Assembly: GCF_031453995.1 (NCBI RefSeq)
Contig: NZ_JAVDPZ010000003.1
Span: 124,001 to 188,000 of the forward strand
Direction: 5' to 3'
DNA from: Nitrobacter vulgaris
Lineage (GTDB): Bacteria > Pseudomonadota > Alphaproteobacteria > Rhizobiales > Xanthobacteraceae
DNA length: 64,000 nt
Shown here: one piece after another, positions 23,866 to 32,751 of the stretch
Numbering within the stretch: the first letter of the stretch is position 1
Layout of the letters: the number at the start of each line of letters is the position of its first letter
Translations under genes and position numbers: made by a program
Notes under the pieces: generated by a model
Told to the model about the DNA's origin: nothing
Databases searched by the model: none
Seen by the model: the letters and a program-made list of their open reading frames with translations, nothing else

Positions 23866-25929
23866 ATGCAGTACGGCATCGCCTTCACCCCCCTTGTTCC
23901 CATGATCGTGCTGTGGAGCGCCTCCGCCGCGATTGTCGTGATCACGGTGCTGCTCCTGGTCGGCCGCGCGCGCGGCGCGGCGGTACGGGTGGCGGCGCTG
24001 GCGCTGATCCTGCTCGCGCTCGCCAATCCGTCGTTCACCCGGGAGGAGCGCGAACCGCTGTCCTCGGTGGCCGCCGTCATCGTTGACAAAAGCCCGAGCC
24101 AGAATTTCGGCGACCGCACCGATCAGGCCGCGAAGACGCGCGAAGCGCTGGTCGATCGCCTCAAGCAGATCAAGGGGCTTGAAGTCCGCGTCGTCGATGC
24201 AGGCCAGGCGGATGGCGAGACCGACGGCACCAAGTTGTTTTCGGCGCTTTCCTCAACCCTGTCCGATGTGCCGACCGACCGCGTCGCAGGCGCCTTCCTG
24301 ATCACCGACGGGCGCGTTCACGACATTCCGGGCAACGTCTCTGCCCTGGGATTTAAGGCGCCGGTCCATGCCCTGATCACCGGCCACACGGACGAACGCG
24401 ACCGCCGCGTCGCGATCGTTGCCGCGCCGCGTTTCGGCATTGTCGGACAGACCCAGACCGTCACCTATCGACTCGACGACCAGGGCGTCAGCGGCGAGCG
24501 CGCGAAAGCAGTGGTGCGCCGCGACGGCGAAGTGATCAGCGAGCGTACCGTTCTGAGCGGGGAAACCGTCAACGTCGATGTCGACATCAAACATGCCGGG
24601 CAGAACATCGTCGAGATCGAAGTCTCGCCGTTGGAGAACGAACTGACGCCCGTCAACAATCGCGCCGTGGTGCCGATCGACGGCGTCCGCGACAAGCTTA
24701 GAGTGCTACTGGTATCGGGCGAGCCGCATTCGGGCGAACGCACATGGCGCAACCTTTTGAAGTCGGACCCCAGCGTCGATCTGGTTCACTTCACGATTCT
24801 GCGTCCGCCCGAGAAGCAGGACGGCACGCCCATCCACGAACTGTCGCTGATCGCTTTTCCAACGCGCGAGCTGTTTCAGGAGAAGATCAACGAATTTCAG
24901 CTCATCATCTTCGACCGCTACGCGCGCCAGGGCGTGCTGCCGACCGCCTATTTCGACAACATCGCGCGTTACGTGCGCGCGGGGGGCGCAGTGCTGGTTT
25001 CGGCCGGCCCCGACTACGCCTCGACCACCAGCATCTGGCGGACGCCGCTGGACACCGTGCTGCCCGCCGAACCGGTCGGCGTCACCGAAAAGCCGTTCCA
25101 TGCCCGGCTGAGCGACGCCGGCAAGCGTCATCCTGTCACCCGGGGGCTCGAAGGCTCCGCAAGCGATCCGCCGCATTGGAGCCGATTTTTCCGCGAAGTC
25201 GACACCCGCAACGTTTCGGTGCCGCCAGTTATGACCGGTGCCGACGGCCAGCCCTTGCTATTGCTGTCGCGGTATGACGAAGGCCGGGTGGCGCTGCTCT
25301 TGTCGGATCATATCTGGCTGTGGGCACGGGGCTATGAGGGCGGCGGCCCGCATCTCGATCTGCTCCGGCGGATGTCGCACTGGCTGATGAAGCAGCCCGA
25401 ACTCGAGGAAGAGACGCTGCGACTTAAAGTTCACGGCAAGGATCTCATCGTGCAGCGCCAGACCATGGCCGACACCGTCAATCCGGTCACTGTGACCTCG
25501 CCCTCCGGCAAGACTCGCGAACTGTTACTGAAGGCCGCCGAACCCGGCTTGTGGGAGACGGGATTGATAGCGGACGAACTCGGATTATGGCAGGCGACCG
25601 ACGGCACGCTGAAAGCTCTGGTCAATGTCGGCCCGGCCAATCCGAAGGAATTCTCGGCGGTTACGTCAACCGTGGACGAGATTAAACCGCTCGCGCAGGC
25701 CAGCGGTGGTGACGCCCGGCGGATCGCGGACGGCTCGAGCATCGACGTTCCGCGCATCGTTCCGGTGCGCGCCTCAAGCGTGTTTCGCGGCGAGGGCTGG
25801 TTGGGCGTGCGGATTCGTGACGCCAGCGTGGTCCGCGGCGTCGGCGTGCTGCCTGTGTTCTCCGGAGTGATCGGCCTGCTGTTGCTGCTGGGCGCCTTTG
25901 CCGCAACCTGGCTTCGGGAAGGACGCTGA
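23866..25929 (+). CDS. Large membrane protein with glutamine amidotransferase-like domain, end of the MoxR operon
   Basis: A 687-residue protein nine bases after the DUF4159 gene. Two membrane segments at the N-terminus (about residues 8-28 and 36-52) are followed by a long periplasmic region and a final membrane segment near the C-terminus (VLPVFSGVIGLLLLLGAFAA). The middle (about 260-480) resembles the class I glutamine-amidotransferase-like fold found in such operons, but no catalytic Cys is seen in the expected strand, so it is probably not an enzyme. Early residues contain VIVDKSPSQNF, a VWA-like strand. No specific function is recognised. Confidence 0.8.
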   Translation: MQYGIAFTPLVPMIVLWSASAAIVVITVLLLVGRARGAAVRVAALALILLALANPSFTREEREPLSSVAAVIVDKSPSQNFGDRTDQAAKTREALVDRLKQIKGLEVRVVDAGQADGETDGTKLFSALSSTLSDVPTDRVAGAFLITDGRVHDIPGNVSALGFKAPVHALITGHTDERDRRVAIVAAPRFGIVGQTQTVTYRLDDQGVSGERAKAVVRRDGEVISERTVLSGETVNVDVDIKHAGQNIVEIEVSPLENELTPVNNRAVVPIDGVRDKLRVLLVSGEPHSGERTWRNLLKSDPSVDLVHFTILRPPEKQDGTPIHELSLIAFPTRELFQEKINEFQLIIFDRYARQGVLPTAYFDNIARYVRAGGAVLVSAGPDYASTTSIWRTPLDTVLPAEPVGVTEKPFHARLSDAGKRHPVTRGLEGSASDPPHWSRFFREVDTRNVSVPPVMTGADGQPLLLLSRYDEGRVALLLSDHIWLWARGYEGGGPHLDLLRRMSHWLMKQPELEEETLRLKVHGKDLIVQRQTMADTVNPVTVTSPSGKTRELLLKAAEPGLWETGLIADELGLWQATDGTLKALVNVGPANPKEFSAVTSTVDEIKPLAQASGGDARRIADGSSIDVPRIVPVRASSVFRGEGWLGVRIRDASVVRGVGVLPVFSGVIGLLLLLGAFAATWLREGR

Positions 25930-26016
25930 GCTCCAATCCACTCCTGTGATCCGTTGCACAAACCACACAGTCTCGCACTGGCGACCACGTCTTTGGGCCG
26001 TCCCATTAGGTCGCCG

Positions 26017-26053
26017 TTGACATCCGGCCGGAACCCGGATGTTATATTGTAAC
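26017..26053 (+). promoter_or_regulatory. Probable promoter with Zur-like operator
   Basis: TTGACA at 26017-26022 is followed by the inverted repeat GTTATATTGTAAC at 26041-26053, which overlaps the expected -10 region. The palindrome resembles reported Zur sites of alphaproteobacteria (GTTATA-N-TATAAC). It is 34 bases before the DUF2946 gene and precedes a ZnuD-like receptor, so repression by zinc-loaded Zur is a reasonable inference. Confidence 0.55.
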
Positions 26054-26087
26054 GTCTGAGATACCGCGAAGGCGTGGACACGTTGCA

Positions 26088-26537
26088 ATGAAGTGGTTCC
26101 GGTCGAACATCAAACACGGATCGCGGCTTGCGCTGTTCGCGCTTGCGATCCAGTTTGTCCTGTCGTTCGGGCATCATCACGGTGCTGCCGCCCTTGAGGC
26201 ACCGACCTCGGTGCAAACCAACGCATCCGTCGTGCCAGCCAGCGACCCGGCCGCTGCCCGAACCGGTGCGACCGTAGACCCGCAACACGCAGTTCTAACC
26301 AATTCCGCCAAAACGTTCGTCACGAGTCCGGCTGGACCGACAGGTGACGATCAGGAACGCGACCGATGCGCCGTTTGCGCCGTCATGGCGCTCGCGGGCA
26401 CGATGCTGTTCACCGGGCCTCCTGTTTTGCTGTTGCCCGATGCCTGTAATTTCCTCCATCTTGTGATCGAAGCCGAGTTCAATCACCTTGAATCGCGGCC
26501 TATCGCCTTCCAACCACGCGCCCCTCCTTCGTCCTGA
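26088..26537 (+). CDS. DUF2946-like small exported protein upstream of a TonB receptor
   Basis: A 149-residue protein with an N-terminal signal-like segment (LALFALAIQFVLSFG, about residues 14-28), a GHHHG motif just after it, and a CAVCAVMALAG hydrophobic segment near residue 97. The His cluster, the CxxC and the position before a TonB-dependent receptor fit the DUF2946 family, often found near metal-uptake genes. Metal binding is an inference. It is separated by 118 bases from the receptor gene on the same strand. Confidence 0.65.
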   Translation: MKWFRSNIKHGSRLALFALAIQFVLSFGHHHGAAALEAPTSVQTNASVVPASDPAAARTGATVDPQHAVLTNSAKTFVTSPAGPTGDDQERDRCAVCAVMALAGTMLFTGPPVLLLPDACNFLHLVIEAEFNHLESRPIAFQPRAPPSS

Positions 26538-26655
26538 TGTCGATCCGGCAATAGCGCGCTGCGCAACCCATTGCCGAGGAACTTCGCAAGTTTATCGACT
26601 TTGACGGCCATACGAACGCCAATGAGCGGAAGCCGGCCGTACCAGGATCCGCAGG

Positions 26656-28992
26656 ATGTCCCTTTCTCCCAGTCGTTTTCTCACACTGGCGCGCCTCAGC
26701 GCAGTGTCGCTTCCGGCCCTTGCCGTGGTGTTCTCCGATGACGTTTCCGCCCAAACGGCCCTGCCCGGAATCGTGGTCAACGCGCCCAGTCCGATCGTGC
26801 GCCACGCACGGCCGACTCGGACGACACCCGCGCGCACGGCTCGCCGCGGCACGACCAGGGCTCCTACGCCCCGGCAACCCGAGGTAGCCCGCACCGCGCC
26901 GCCGGCAACTCCCGCCAATCTGCAGGGCACGTTGCCCATCGTGACCGATCAGTTCGCGACCGTGACCGTCGTCACCAACGAAGAGATTCGGCGCAACGGG
27001 GCCGCGACGCTGGGCGACCTGCTCAACAACAAGCCGGGCATCACCGGCTCATCCTTCGCCCCCGGCGCATCGAGCCGGCCCATCATCCGCGGCCTCGACG
27101 TCAATCGCGTCGGCATTGTGGAGAACGGTATCGGAAGCAACGGTGCGTCCGATCTCGGCGAGGACCATTTCGTGCCGATTGACCCGCTTTCGACCAATCA
27201 GGTCGAGGTCATTCGCGGCCCGGCGGCGCTGCGTTACGGTTCGACGGCCATCGGCGGAATGGTCAGCGCCAGCAACAATCGCATTCCCGAAACCACGCCA
27301 TGCGCGGCACCGTTGACAACGCAAACCTACGGTTATGCCGTCAAGGCGCCGCAACTGCCGACTCCCCCTGGCTGCGTGAACGTAGAGACACGAGGAGCGG
27401 TCTCGAGCGTGAACAACGGTCGTGAAGGCGCGGTTCTGCTCGATGCCGGCGGCAACAACGTGGCGATTCACGCCGACGCCTTCGCACGGCGGACCGAGGA
27501 CTATGCGATCCCCGGCGGCGTGCAGAAAAACACCGCGACCGACTCCAATGGAGCTTCAGTCGGCGGCTCGTATTTGTTCGACGGCGGATTCGTCGGAGCC
27601 GCGATCACGCAGAACAACAGCCTGTACCACATTCCAGGCCAAGAGGGCGAAGAGCTCGGCACCCGGATCAACGCGCATCAGACCAAATTCGCCGCAAAAG
27701 GCGAATATCGGCCCGATGCGGCGGCGGTCGATGCCATTCGGTTCTGGGTCGGCGCGACCGACTACAAGCACAATGAACTCGCCCTTGCAGACGCAGCTGA
27801 TCCGGCCAGCGACGGCGTTCGCCAGACATTCACCAACAAGGAGCAGGAAGGCCGGATGGAAGTGCAGTTCGCTCAGACCAACCTGCGCTTCGCTGCTCTG
27901 ACAACCGCGATCGGCGTCCAGGGGTCGCACCAGGAACTGACCGCGCCGAGTCCCGACGATCCGTTTAGCCCGCTCAACGGCCTGTGGGATCCGAACAGCA
28001 ATGGAAGGTTCGCTGGCTATATCTTCAACGAGTTCACGTTCAGCGACACGACCAAGGCACAGGTCGCCGGTCGGATCGAACACGTGAACCTCAACGGCTC
28101 AACTCCGAGCACCATGCCCGAACTGTTCGACCTCACCGTCGATCCGGGCGCGATCGGTGCCGCAACGCCGCGGGCCCTGAACTTCACGCCAAAAAGCACC
28201 AGTGTCGGTCTGATTCAGAACCTGCCCTGGAATCTTGTGGCGAGCCTGACCGGACAATACGTCGAACGCGCGCCGAAGCCAGCGGAGCTATTCTCCCGCG
28301 GCGTGCATGATGCAACGATAACCTATGACATCGGCAATCCGAATCTCGGCATCGAGACCGCGAAGTCGATCGAGGCCGGATTACGCCGAGCGACGGGGCC
28401 GCTGCGGTTCGAACTGACCGGCTATTATACGCGGTTCAACGGCTTCATCTACCGGCGCCTGACCGGCAACACCTGCGACGAAACAGCGTGCGTGGCCGGG
28501 CCGGGTCTGGAATTGAAGCAGGCCATCTACTCCCAGACTGATGCCGTTTTCCGCGGCGGCGAATTCCAGTTTCAATACGACGTTCTGCCGGTGTGGAACG
28601 GCCTCTTCGGCATCGAGGGACAGTATGACATTGTCCGCGCGACCTTCACGGACGGCTCCAACGTACCGCGAATTCCGCCGCAGCGTGTGGGAGGAGGTAT
28701 CTACTACCACGGCGCCAACTGGCTGGCTCGCATCAACCTGCTCCATGCCTTCGCACAGAACGACGTGAGCGGCGTCGAGACGCCTACCCCCGGCTACAAC
28801 CGGCTGCGAGCCGAGGTCAGCTATACGACTACGCTGCCCAGAAACAACTGGTGGGGCGGGCAGCCGGTGACCATCGGTCTCGCCGGCGACAATCTGCTGA
28901 ACGAGCAAATTCGCAATGCCGTCGCCTTCAACAAGGACCAGGTGTTGCTGCCGGGACTAAACGTACGGCTATTCGCAAACGTGAAGTATTAA
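26656..28992 (+). CDS. TonB-dependent outer membrane receptor, ZnuD-like
   Basis: A 778-residue outer membrane receptor with a signal peptide and a Pro/Arg/Thr-rich linker before the plug domain. Plug motifs are VTVVTNEEIRRNGAATLGDL (about residues 97-116), SRPIIRGLDVNRVGIVENG and VEVIRGPAALRYGSTAIGG. The barrel ends in the typical aromatic-containing NVKY terminus. The plug wording, with GLDVNRVGIVENGIGSNGASD and IDPLSTNQVEV, resembles the zinc receptor ZnuD. Together with the Zur-like box upstream this suggests zinc uptake; a haem or copper ligand cannot be excluded. Confidence 0.83.
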   Translation: MSLSPSRFLTLARLSAVSLPALAVVFSDDVSAQTALPGIVVNAPSPIVRHARPTRTTPARTARRGTTRAPTPRQPEVARTAPPATPANLQGTLPIVTDQFATVTVVTNEEIRRNGAATLGDLLNNKPGITGSSFAPGASSRPIIRGLDVNRVGIVENGIGSNGASDLGEDHFVPIDPLSTNQVEVIRGPAALRYGSTAIGGMVSASNNRIPETTPCAAPLTTQTYGYAVKAPQLPTPPGCVNVETRGAVSSVNNGREGAVLLDAGGNNVAIHADAFARRTEDYAIPGGVQKNTATDSNGASVGGSYLFDGGFVGAAITQNNSLYHIPGQEGEELGTRINAHQTKFAAKGEYRPDAAAVDAIRFWVGATDYKHNELALADAADPASDGVRQTFTNKEQEGRMEVQFAQTNLRFAALTTAIGVQGSHQELTAPSPDDPFSPLNGLWDPNSNGRFAGYIFNEFTFSDTTKAQVAGRIEHVNLNGSTPSTMPELFDLTVDPGAIGAATPRALNFTPKSTSVGLIQNLPWNLVASLTGQYVERAPKPAELFSRGVHDATITYDIGNPNLGIETAKSIEAGLRRATGPLRFELTGYYTRFNGFIYRRLTGNTCDETACVAGPGLELKQAIYSQTDAVFRGGEFQFQYDVLPVWNGLFGIEGQYDIVRATFTDGSNVPRIPPQRVGGGIYYHGANWLARINLLHAFAQNDVSGVETPTPGYNRLRAEVSYTTTLPRNNWWGGQPVTIGLAGDNLLNEQIRNAVAFNKDQVLLPGLNVRLFANVKY

Positions 28993-29002
28993 GCAGGCTT
29001 TC

Positions 29003-29030
29003 ATCATGGCCGGATTGTTCCGGCCATGAT
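29003..29030. terminator. Hairpin after the TonB receptor gene
   Basis: A perfect 11-base stem ATCATGGCCGG / CCGGCCATGAT starts 11 bases after the receptor stop. It lacks a strong T run, so termination is likely but not certain. Confidence 0.55.
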
Positions 29031-29049
29031 GCTTGAATTTGACTTCAGT

Positions 29050-29583
29050 TCATTGGCTCTGGTCCGCCCCCTCCCGCGCGAACCTCCAGTCAGGCCGGAT
29101 CATGCCCGAAACTCCGTCAAACGCACCAGGAGCCAGCTCGCATACCAACAGGCGGGCCCGGTCCACCGGACCTGGCATGTCGACCTCTCCTTTCGGGATC
29201 ATCTTGAAACCGACGCGACCGTAATAGGATTCGTCGCCAACAAGCACGATGAGACGGTGCCCTTTCGCTTTCGCGTCGCCGAGCGCGCGCTCGAGCATCG
29301 CGCGGCCAATGCCGCGGCCACGGAACGGCGGCTCGACCGTCAGCGGACCGAGGAGCAGCGCCGGCGTGTCGCCGATGCAGACCGGCAACAATCGAACCGA
29401 GCCGACCAGCAGAGTGCCGATGTGGGCGGTCAGGGAGAGGTCCAGCAAATGATCAACATGCTCGCGCAGGCGGTAAGCGCTGAGCACGAAACGACCGGGA
29501 CCGAAGGTGCGTTCGTGCAGACGCTCGATAGCCTGCGCGTCATTGGCGGTTTCGGTCAGGAGAGTGAGGGAGAGATCGGACAT
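29050..29583 (-). CDS. GNAT family N-acetyltransferase
   Basis: A 177-residue acetyltransferase of the YhbS-like type. The acetyl-CoA site is GPLTVEPPFRGRGIGRAMLE, with the Q/RxxGxG/A pattern RGRGIG near residue 92, followed by LVGDESYYGRVGF, a strand-turn typical of YhbS-like proteins. The substrate is unknown. The ATG at 29583 was preferred over one six codons upstream because homology begins at MSDLSLTLL. It converges with the TonB receptor gene and is 67 bases from the NUDIX gene upstream. Confidence 0.85.
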   Translation of the reverse strand: MSDLSLTLLTETANDAQAIERLHERTFGPGRFVLSAYRLREHVDHLLDLSLTAHIGTLLVGSVRLLPVCIGDTPALLLGPLTVEPPFRGRGIGRAMLERALGDAKAKGHRLIVLVGDESYYGRVGFKMIPKGEVDMPGPVDRARLLVCELAPGAFDGVSGMIRPDWRFAREGADQSQ

Positions 29584-29649
29584 GAGGAAGGCGGATAGCA
29601 TCTGTCACGGGCGCGGTCCATCGCCTGCCGCCGATTGCGGCCGGGCCGA

Positions 29650-30138
29650 TCACCTGCGCCAGGTGAGTACCGGCGGCTCATGATGAAGGACTTCCGCGAT
29701 TCGGAGCCGCGTGCCGACTGTGGTCTCGGCCGGCAAGGCATCGACGGCGAAAAAACCGCAATCGATGATCTCCCGATTTGGTTCGGGCTTGCGATCCTGC
29801 CGGAAGTCCCTGACGACGTAGACAGCGACATGATCGCGCCGCGAAACGTGGCTGTTGAAAAAAATACCGTGCAACGCCGGTTCGCCGTGTATTTCGATTC
29901 GCCCTTCTTCAATGAGTTCGCGTTGCAGCGCCATACGTGACGTCTCGCCGACCTCGACGCCGCCGCCGGGCAGATGCCAGCCCGCCACATAGCCATGCTT
30001 GACCAGAAAGACCCTGTTGTCGGCGTCGAGCACCACGCCGCGCACGCCGAGCGTCATGCCGCGGGCGAACCGGAAGTACAGGTGAAATAGCCGGCGTAAC
30101 GCGGGCTCGCAAAAGCACCGCAGACGGTGGAAATTCAT
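29650..30138 (-). CDS. NUDIX hydrolase
   Basis: A NUDIX protein of about 162 residues from the chosen Met. The box GGGVEVGETSRMALQRELIE followed by EGRI contains the conserved Gly, Glu, Arg and Glu-Glu residues. An N-terminal FARGMTLGVRGVVLDADNRV leads the fold. The substrate cannot be told from sequence. The start is uncertain: an in-frame Met 19 codons upstream (30195) would add a basic segment of no clear similarity. It shares strand and direction with the GNAT gene downstream. Confidence 0.83.
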   Translation of the reverse strand: MNFHRLRCFCEPALRRLFHLYFRFARGMTLGVRGVVLDADNRVFLVKHGYVAGWHLPGGGVEVGETSRMALQRELIEEGRIEIHGEPALHGIFFNSHVSRRDHVAVYVVRDFRQDRKPEPNREIIDCGFFAVDALPAETTVGTRLRIAEVLHHEPPVLTWRR

Positions 30139-30374
30139 GACGCTTAGCCCCCGAATCCGCGACGCGACGACTCGCTCTTGCATGATCGCTTGCATCCTAG
30201 CGGTGCTCTTGCCAAAACTTCAGAATATTCCCGGGTACGAGATACCGGGTACGAGGTAAAAGTGAAGCAGCTTCATGACAGGGACAGAGGCTCGCCATCG
30301 CGGCGGGCAACATTCAAGATCGCAGGCGGCGGCGCGATGGCACTCCCCGCCGGCGCTTTGATCAGCAGCCCCTG

Positions 30375-31280
30375 ATGACAACCATCACGCTCGCGCACCT
30401 GTCCGATCCGCACCTTGGACCGCTGCCTCCGCCGCGACTGCATCAGCTCATAGGCAAGCGCGCGATCGGCTATCTAAACTGGAGACGCGGCCGTCACGCC
30501 ATCCATCGGCGCGATGTGCTGGACGCTGTGGTCGCCGATATCAAGGCGCAATCGCCCGATCACATCGCGGTCACCGGCGATCTCATCAATCTCGCACTTC
30601 CGGACGAGTTCACGCAGGCGCGCGCATGGCTGGGCGACGTCGGCACCCCACACGACGTCACCCTCGTGCCCGGCAATCACGATGCCTACGTTCGCCCGAC
30701 GAAAAAACAGATTTCCGAATGGAAGGAATATATGCGCGGCGATAGCGTCCGCGAAGGGACGCCGCTTTCCTTTCCGTTCCTGCGACGCAGAGGGCCGCTG
30801 ACGCTGATCGGCGTGTCTTCGTCGGTACCGACCGGTCCCTTCATGGCCACTGGGCGGCTGGGGTCCGACCAGCTCGATGCGCTGGACCGCGGTCTCTCAC
30901 AGCTTGAGAGCGATCCGAACTTTCGCGTGCTGCTGATCCACCATCCGCTGTCTTCGAAAGATTCGTACAAACGACTGACGGATGCCGACGCACTTCTGGC
31001 TCTTCTGAAGCGGCGCGGCGTGGACCTGATCCTGCACGGCCATGATCATATCCATTCGACCATGTGGTTCGAGGGACCGCACGGCCGGATCCCCGCCATC
31101 GGTGTGCCGTCGGCATCCGCGATGCCGCACCGGCATTATCCACCTGCCGCTTACAACCTGTTTTCGATCACGCGCGATGGAAACGCCTGGCGTTGCGAGC
31201 AGCGAGTGCGCGGCTTTGCCGATCAAGCAGCGATTGAACGTCAGGAAATCAATGAATTGCAGCGGACAGAGCTAATCTAG
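30375..31280 (+). CDS. Calcineurin-like metallophosphoesterase
   Basis: A 301-residue phosphoesterase with the full dimetal motif set: HLSDPHLG at residues 8-15, VTGDLIN near 71, PGNHDAY near 99, IHHPLSS near 189 and HGHDHIHS near 224. The layout is that of the 3',5'-cyclic-nucleotide phosphodiesterase (CpdA)-like group, but substrate choice is not fixed by these motifs. No signal peptide is seen, so it is likely cytoplasmic. It ends just before the 101-bp repeat at 31278. Confidence 0.88.
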   Translation: MTTITLAHLSDPHLGPLPPPRLHQLIGKRAIGYLNWRRGRHAIHRRDVLDAVVADIKAQSPDHIAVTGDLINLALPDEFTQARAWLGDVGTPHDVTLVPGNHDAYVRPTKKQISEWKEYMRGDSVREGTPLSFPFLRRRGPLTLIGVSSSVPTGPFMATGRLGSDQLDALDRGLSQLESDPNFRVLLIHHPLSSKDSYKRLTDADALLALLKRRGVDLILHGHDHIHSTMWFEGPHGRIPAIGVPSASAMPHRHYPPAAYNLFSITRDGNAWRCEQRVRGFADQAAIERQEINELQRTELI

Positions 31281-31378
31281 AGTCTTTCACCGTTTCATAG
31301 AAACGGTGAAAGACTCTATCTTTATGTTTTGACGCGTTTTCTTCACGCGAACCGGCACCCACTTCGCTCGAAAACGCT
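31278..31378. repeat. 101-bp composite repeat, copy A
   Basis: It consists of a strong hairpin (TAGAGTCTTTCACCGTTT / GAAACGGTGAAAGACTCTA, 31278-31318) followed by the 47-bp core that begins GACGCGTTTTC and ends GAAAACGCT. The hairpin with its following T-rich bases can end the phosphoesterase transcript. Confidence 0.9.
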
Positions 31379-31400
31379 ATATCCGCGCTACAGTACGCAA

Positions 31401-31754
31401 TCACCATTTGTGGAAAATGAAAAATGCGCCGAGGGCAACGAACGCAAAGCCCAGACCGTGATTCCAGCTCAACGGCTGTTTCAGATACAGCACGGAGAAG
31501 CCGGCGAACACGACAAGTGTAATTACTTCCTGAATGGTTTTGAGCTCGGCCGCCGAATAGACCGAGCTACCCCAGCGATTGGCTGGCACCGCGAGCCAGT
31601 ACTCGAAAAACGCGATACCCCAGCTGGCCAGAATGACCAGAGAAAGCGGGCTTTCCTTGAATTTCAGATGCCCATACCAGGCGAACGTCATGAAAACGTT
31701 CGAGCAGAACAGCATCAGGATCGGCAGGAGCCACGACGGAATCGCGATGGGCAT
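31401..31754 (-). CDS. DUF486 family small multidrug-like membrane protein
   Basis: A 117-residue protein with four hydrophobic segments, matching the DUF486 family, which is distantly related to the drug/metabolite transporter superfamily. Recognisable parts are NVFMTFAWYGHLKF, LASWGIAFFEYWLAVPANRWG and the final LGFAFVALGAFFIFHKW. Transport function is only inferred from the fold. The gene is enclosed by two inverted copies of a 101-bp repeat, 22 and 33 bases from its ends, so it forms a compact isolated unit. Confidence 0.87.
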   Translation of the reverse strand: MPIAIPSWLLPILMLFCSNVFMTFAWYGHLKFKESPLSLVILASWGIAFFEYWLAVPANRWGSSVYSAAELKTIQEVITLVVFAGFSVLYLKQPLSWNHGLGFAFVALGAFFIFHKW

Positions 31755-31787
31755 GGCTGAACTTTCGGAAACGACCGGAGGAAAGCT

Positions 31788-31888
31788 AGCGTTTTCGAGC
31801 GAAGTGGAATCCGGTTCGCGTGAAGAAAACGCGTCAAAACATAAAGATAGAGTCTTTCACCGTTTCCATGAAACGGTGAAAGACTCTA
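31788..31888. repeat. 101-bp composite repeat, copy B (inverted)
   Basis: It is the reverse complement of copy A at 31278-31378 apart from a few bases, with the same length and the same order of core and hairpin. It lies upstream of the DUF486 gene. Confidence 0.9.
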
Positions 31889-31972
31889 GGCATGCTTACA
31901 GCGTGAACCCACAGCAAGCGAGGAGGAACTGTGCTGCACGTATGCCCAAAGCCGTGCCGATAGAAACAAATC

Positions 31973-32230
31973 CTACCCCCCAGTCCGGAAGTAGGGTTCA
32001 ACCGTGCCGTTAAGCTTGATGGTCAACGGATTACCGTGGCGATCCTTGGCACTGCCGGCGGCAACACGTATCCAGCCTTCGCTGACACAATACTCCTCGA
32101 CGTTGGTTTTTTCGACACCCTTGAAACGGATACCGATATCGCGCGACAGAATCTCAGCATTGTAATAGGCGCTGCGCGGATCGGTCGACAAACGGTCGGG
32201 CAGCCGGTCATTCGCGGTCTGGTCGGTCAA
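31973..32230 (-). CDS. DUF3297 family protein
   Basis: An 85-residue protein with the family core LPDRLSTDPRSAYYNAEILS, VEEYCVSEGWIRVAAG and KLNGTVEPYF. A role is not established. A TTG start at 32230 is chosen because it overlaps the stop of the upstream glutathione peroxidase gene (TTGA), homology starts here, and upstream codons in this frame run inside that gene. The two genes are therefore translationally coupled. Confidence 0.85.
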   Translation of the reverse strand: MTDQTANDRLPDRLSTDPRSAYYNAEILSRDIGIRFKGVEKTNVEEYCVSEGWIRVAAGSAKDRHGNPLTIKLNGTVEPYFRTGG

Positions 32231-32703
32231 AGCAGGGCCTCGATTTCTTCGGTTAGTTTTTTGGGTTTGGTGGTCGGAGCGTGGCGAGCGACCACCCTCC
32301 CCTGCCGGTCCACGAGAAACTTTGTGAAATTCCACTTGATTGACTCGCCCAGCAGACCCGGCTTCTCGTTCTTCAGATGCTTGAACAACGGATGCGCGTC
32401 CACCCCGTTGACATCTATCTTTTCAAACATCGGAAAGGTCACGCCGTATTTGCTGTCGCAGAACTGCTGGATGTCAGTGGACGACCCCGGTTCCTGCTTG
32501 CCGAACTGATTGCAGGGGAAGCCAAGAACGGAAAATCCGCGCGGGTTCATCGCGCGATATAGTTCCTCTAGGTCCTTGTATTGCGGCGTGAAGCCGCAGG
32601 CGCTCGCAGTGTTCACGATCAAAAGGACGCGGCCTTCGAACTGTCTCAACGCGCAGGGCTCACCGGTCAGCGTGTTCGCGCAGAAATCAAAGACGCTGGC
32701 CAT
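32227..32703 (-). CDS. Glutathione peroxidase
   Basis: A 158-residue thiol peroxidase that reduces peroxides using glutathione or thioredoxin. The peroxidatic residue is Cys36 in NTASACGFTPQYKDLEELY, not selenocysteine. The FPCNQFGKQEPGS motif holds the catalytic Gln and the IKWNFTKFLVD motif the catalytic Trp. No signal peptide is present, so it is cytoplasmic. It overlaps the DUF3297 gene downstream. Confidence 0.95.
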   Translation of the reverse strand: MASVFDFCANTLTGEPCALRQFEGRVLLIVNTASACGFTPQYKDLEELYRAMNPRGFSVLGFPCNQFGKQEPGSSTDIQQFCDSKYGVTFPMFEKIDVNGVDAHPLFKHLKNEKPGLLGESIKWNFTKFLVDRQGRVVARHAPTTKPKKLTEEIEALL

Positions 32704-32751
32704 TCAACAACCTTTCGATCAAGCTACGACTGGCCGACCGTTCCGTGCCGG

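Noticed and set aside
31278..31888. The repeat-flanked block as an insertion sequence
   Set aside because: There is no transposase and no target-site duplication, and the enclosed gene is a membrane protein.
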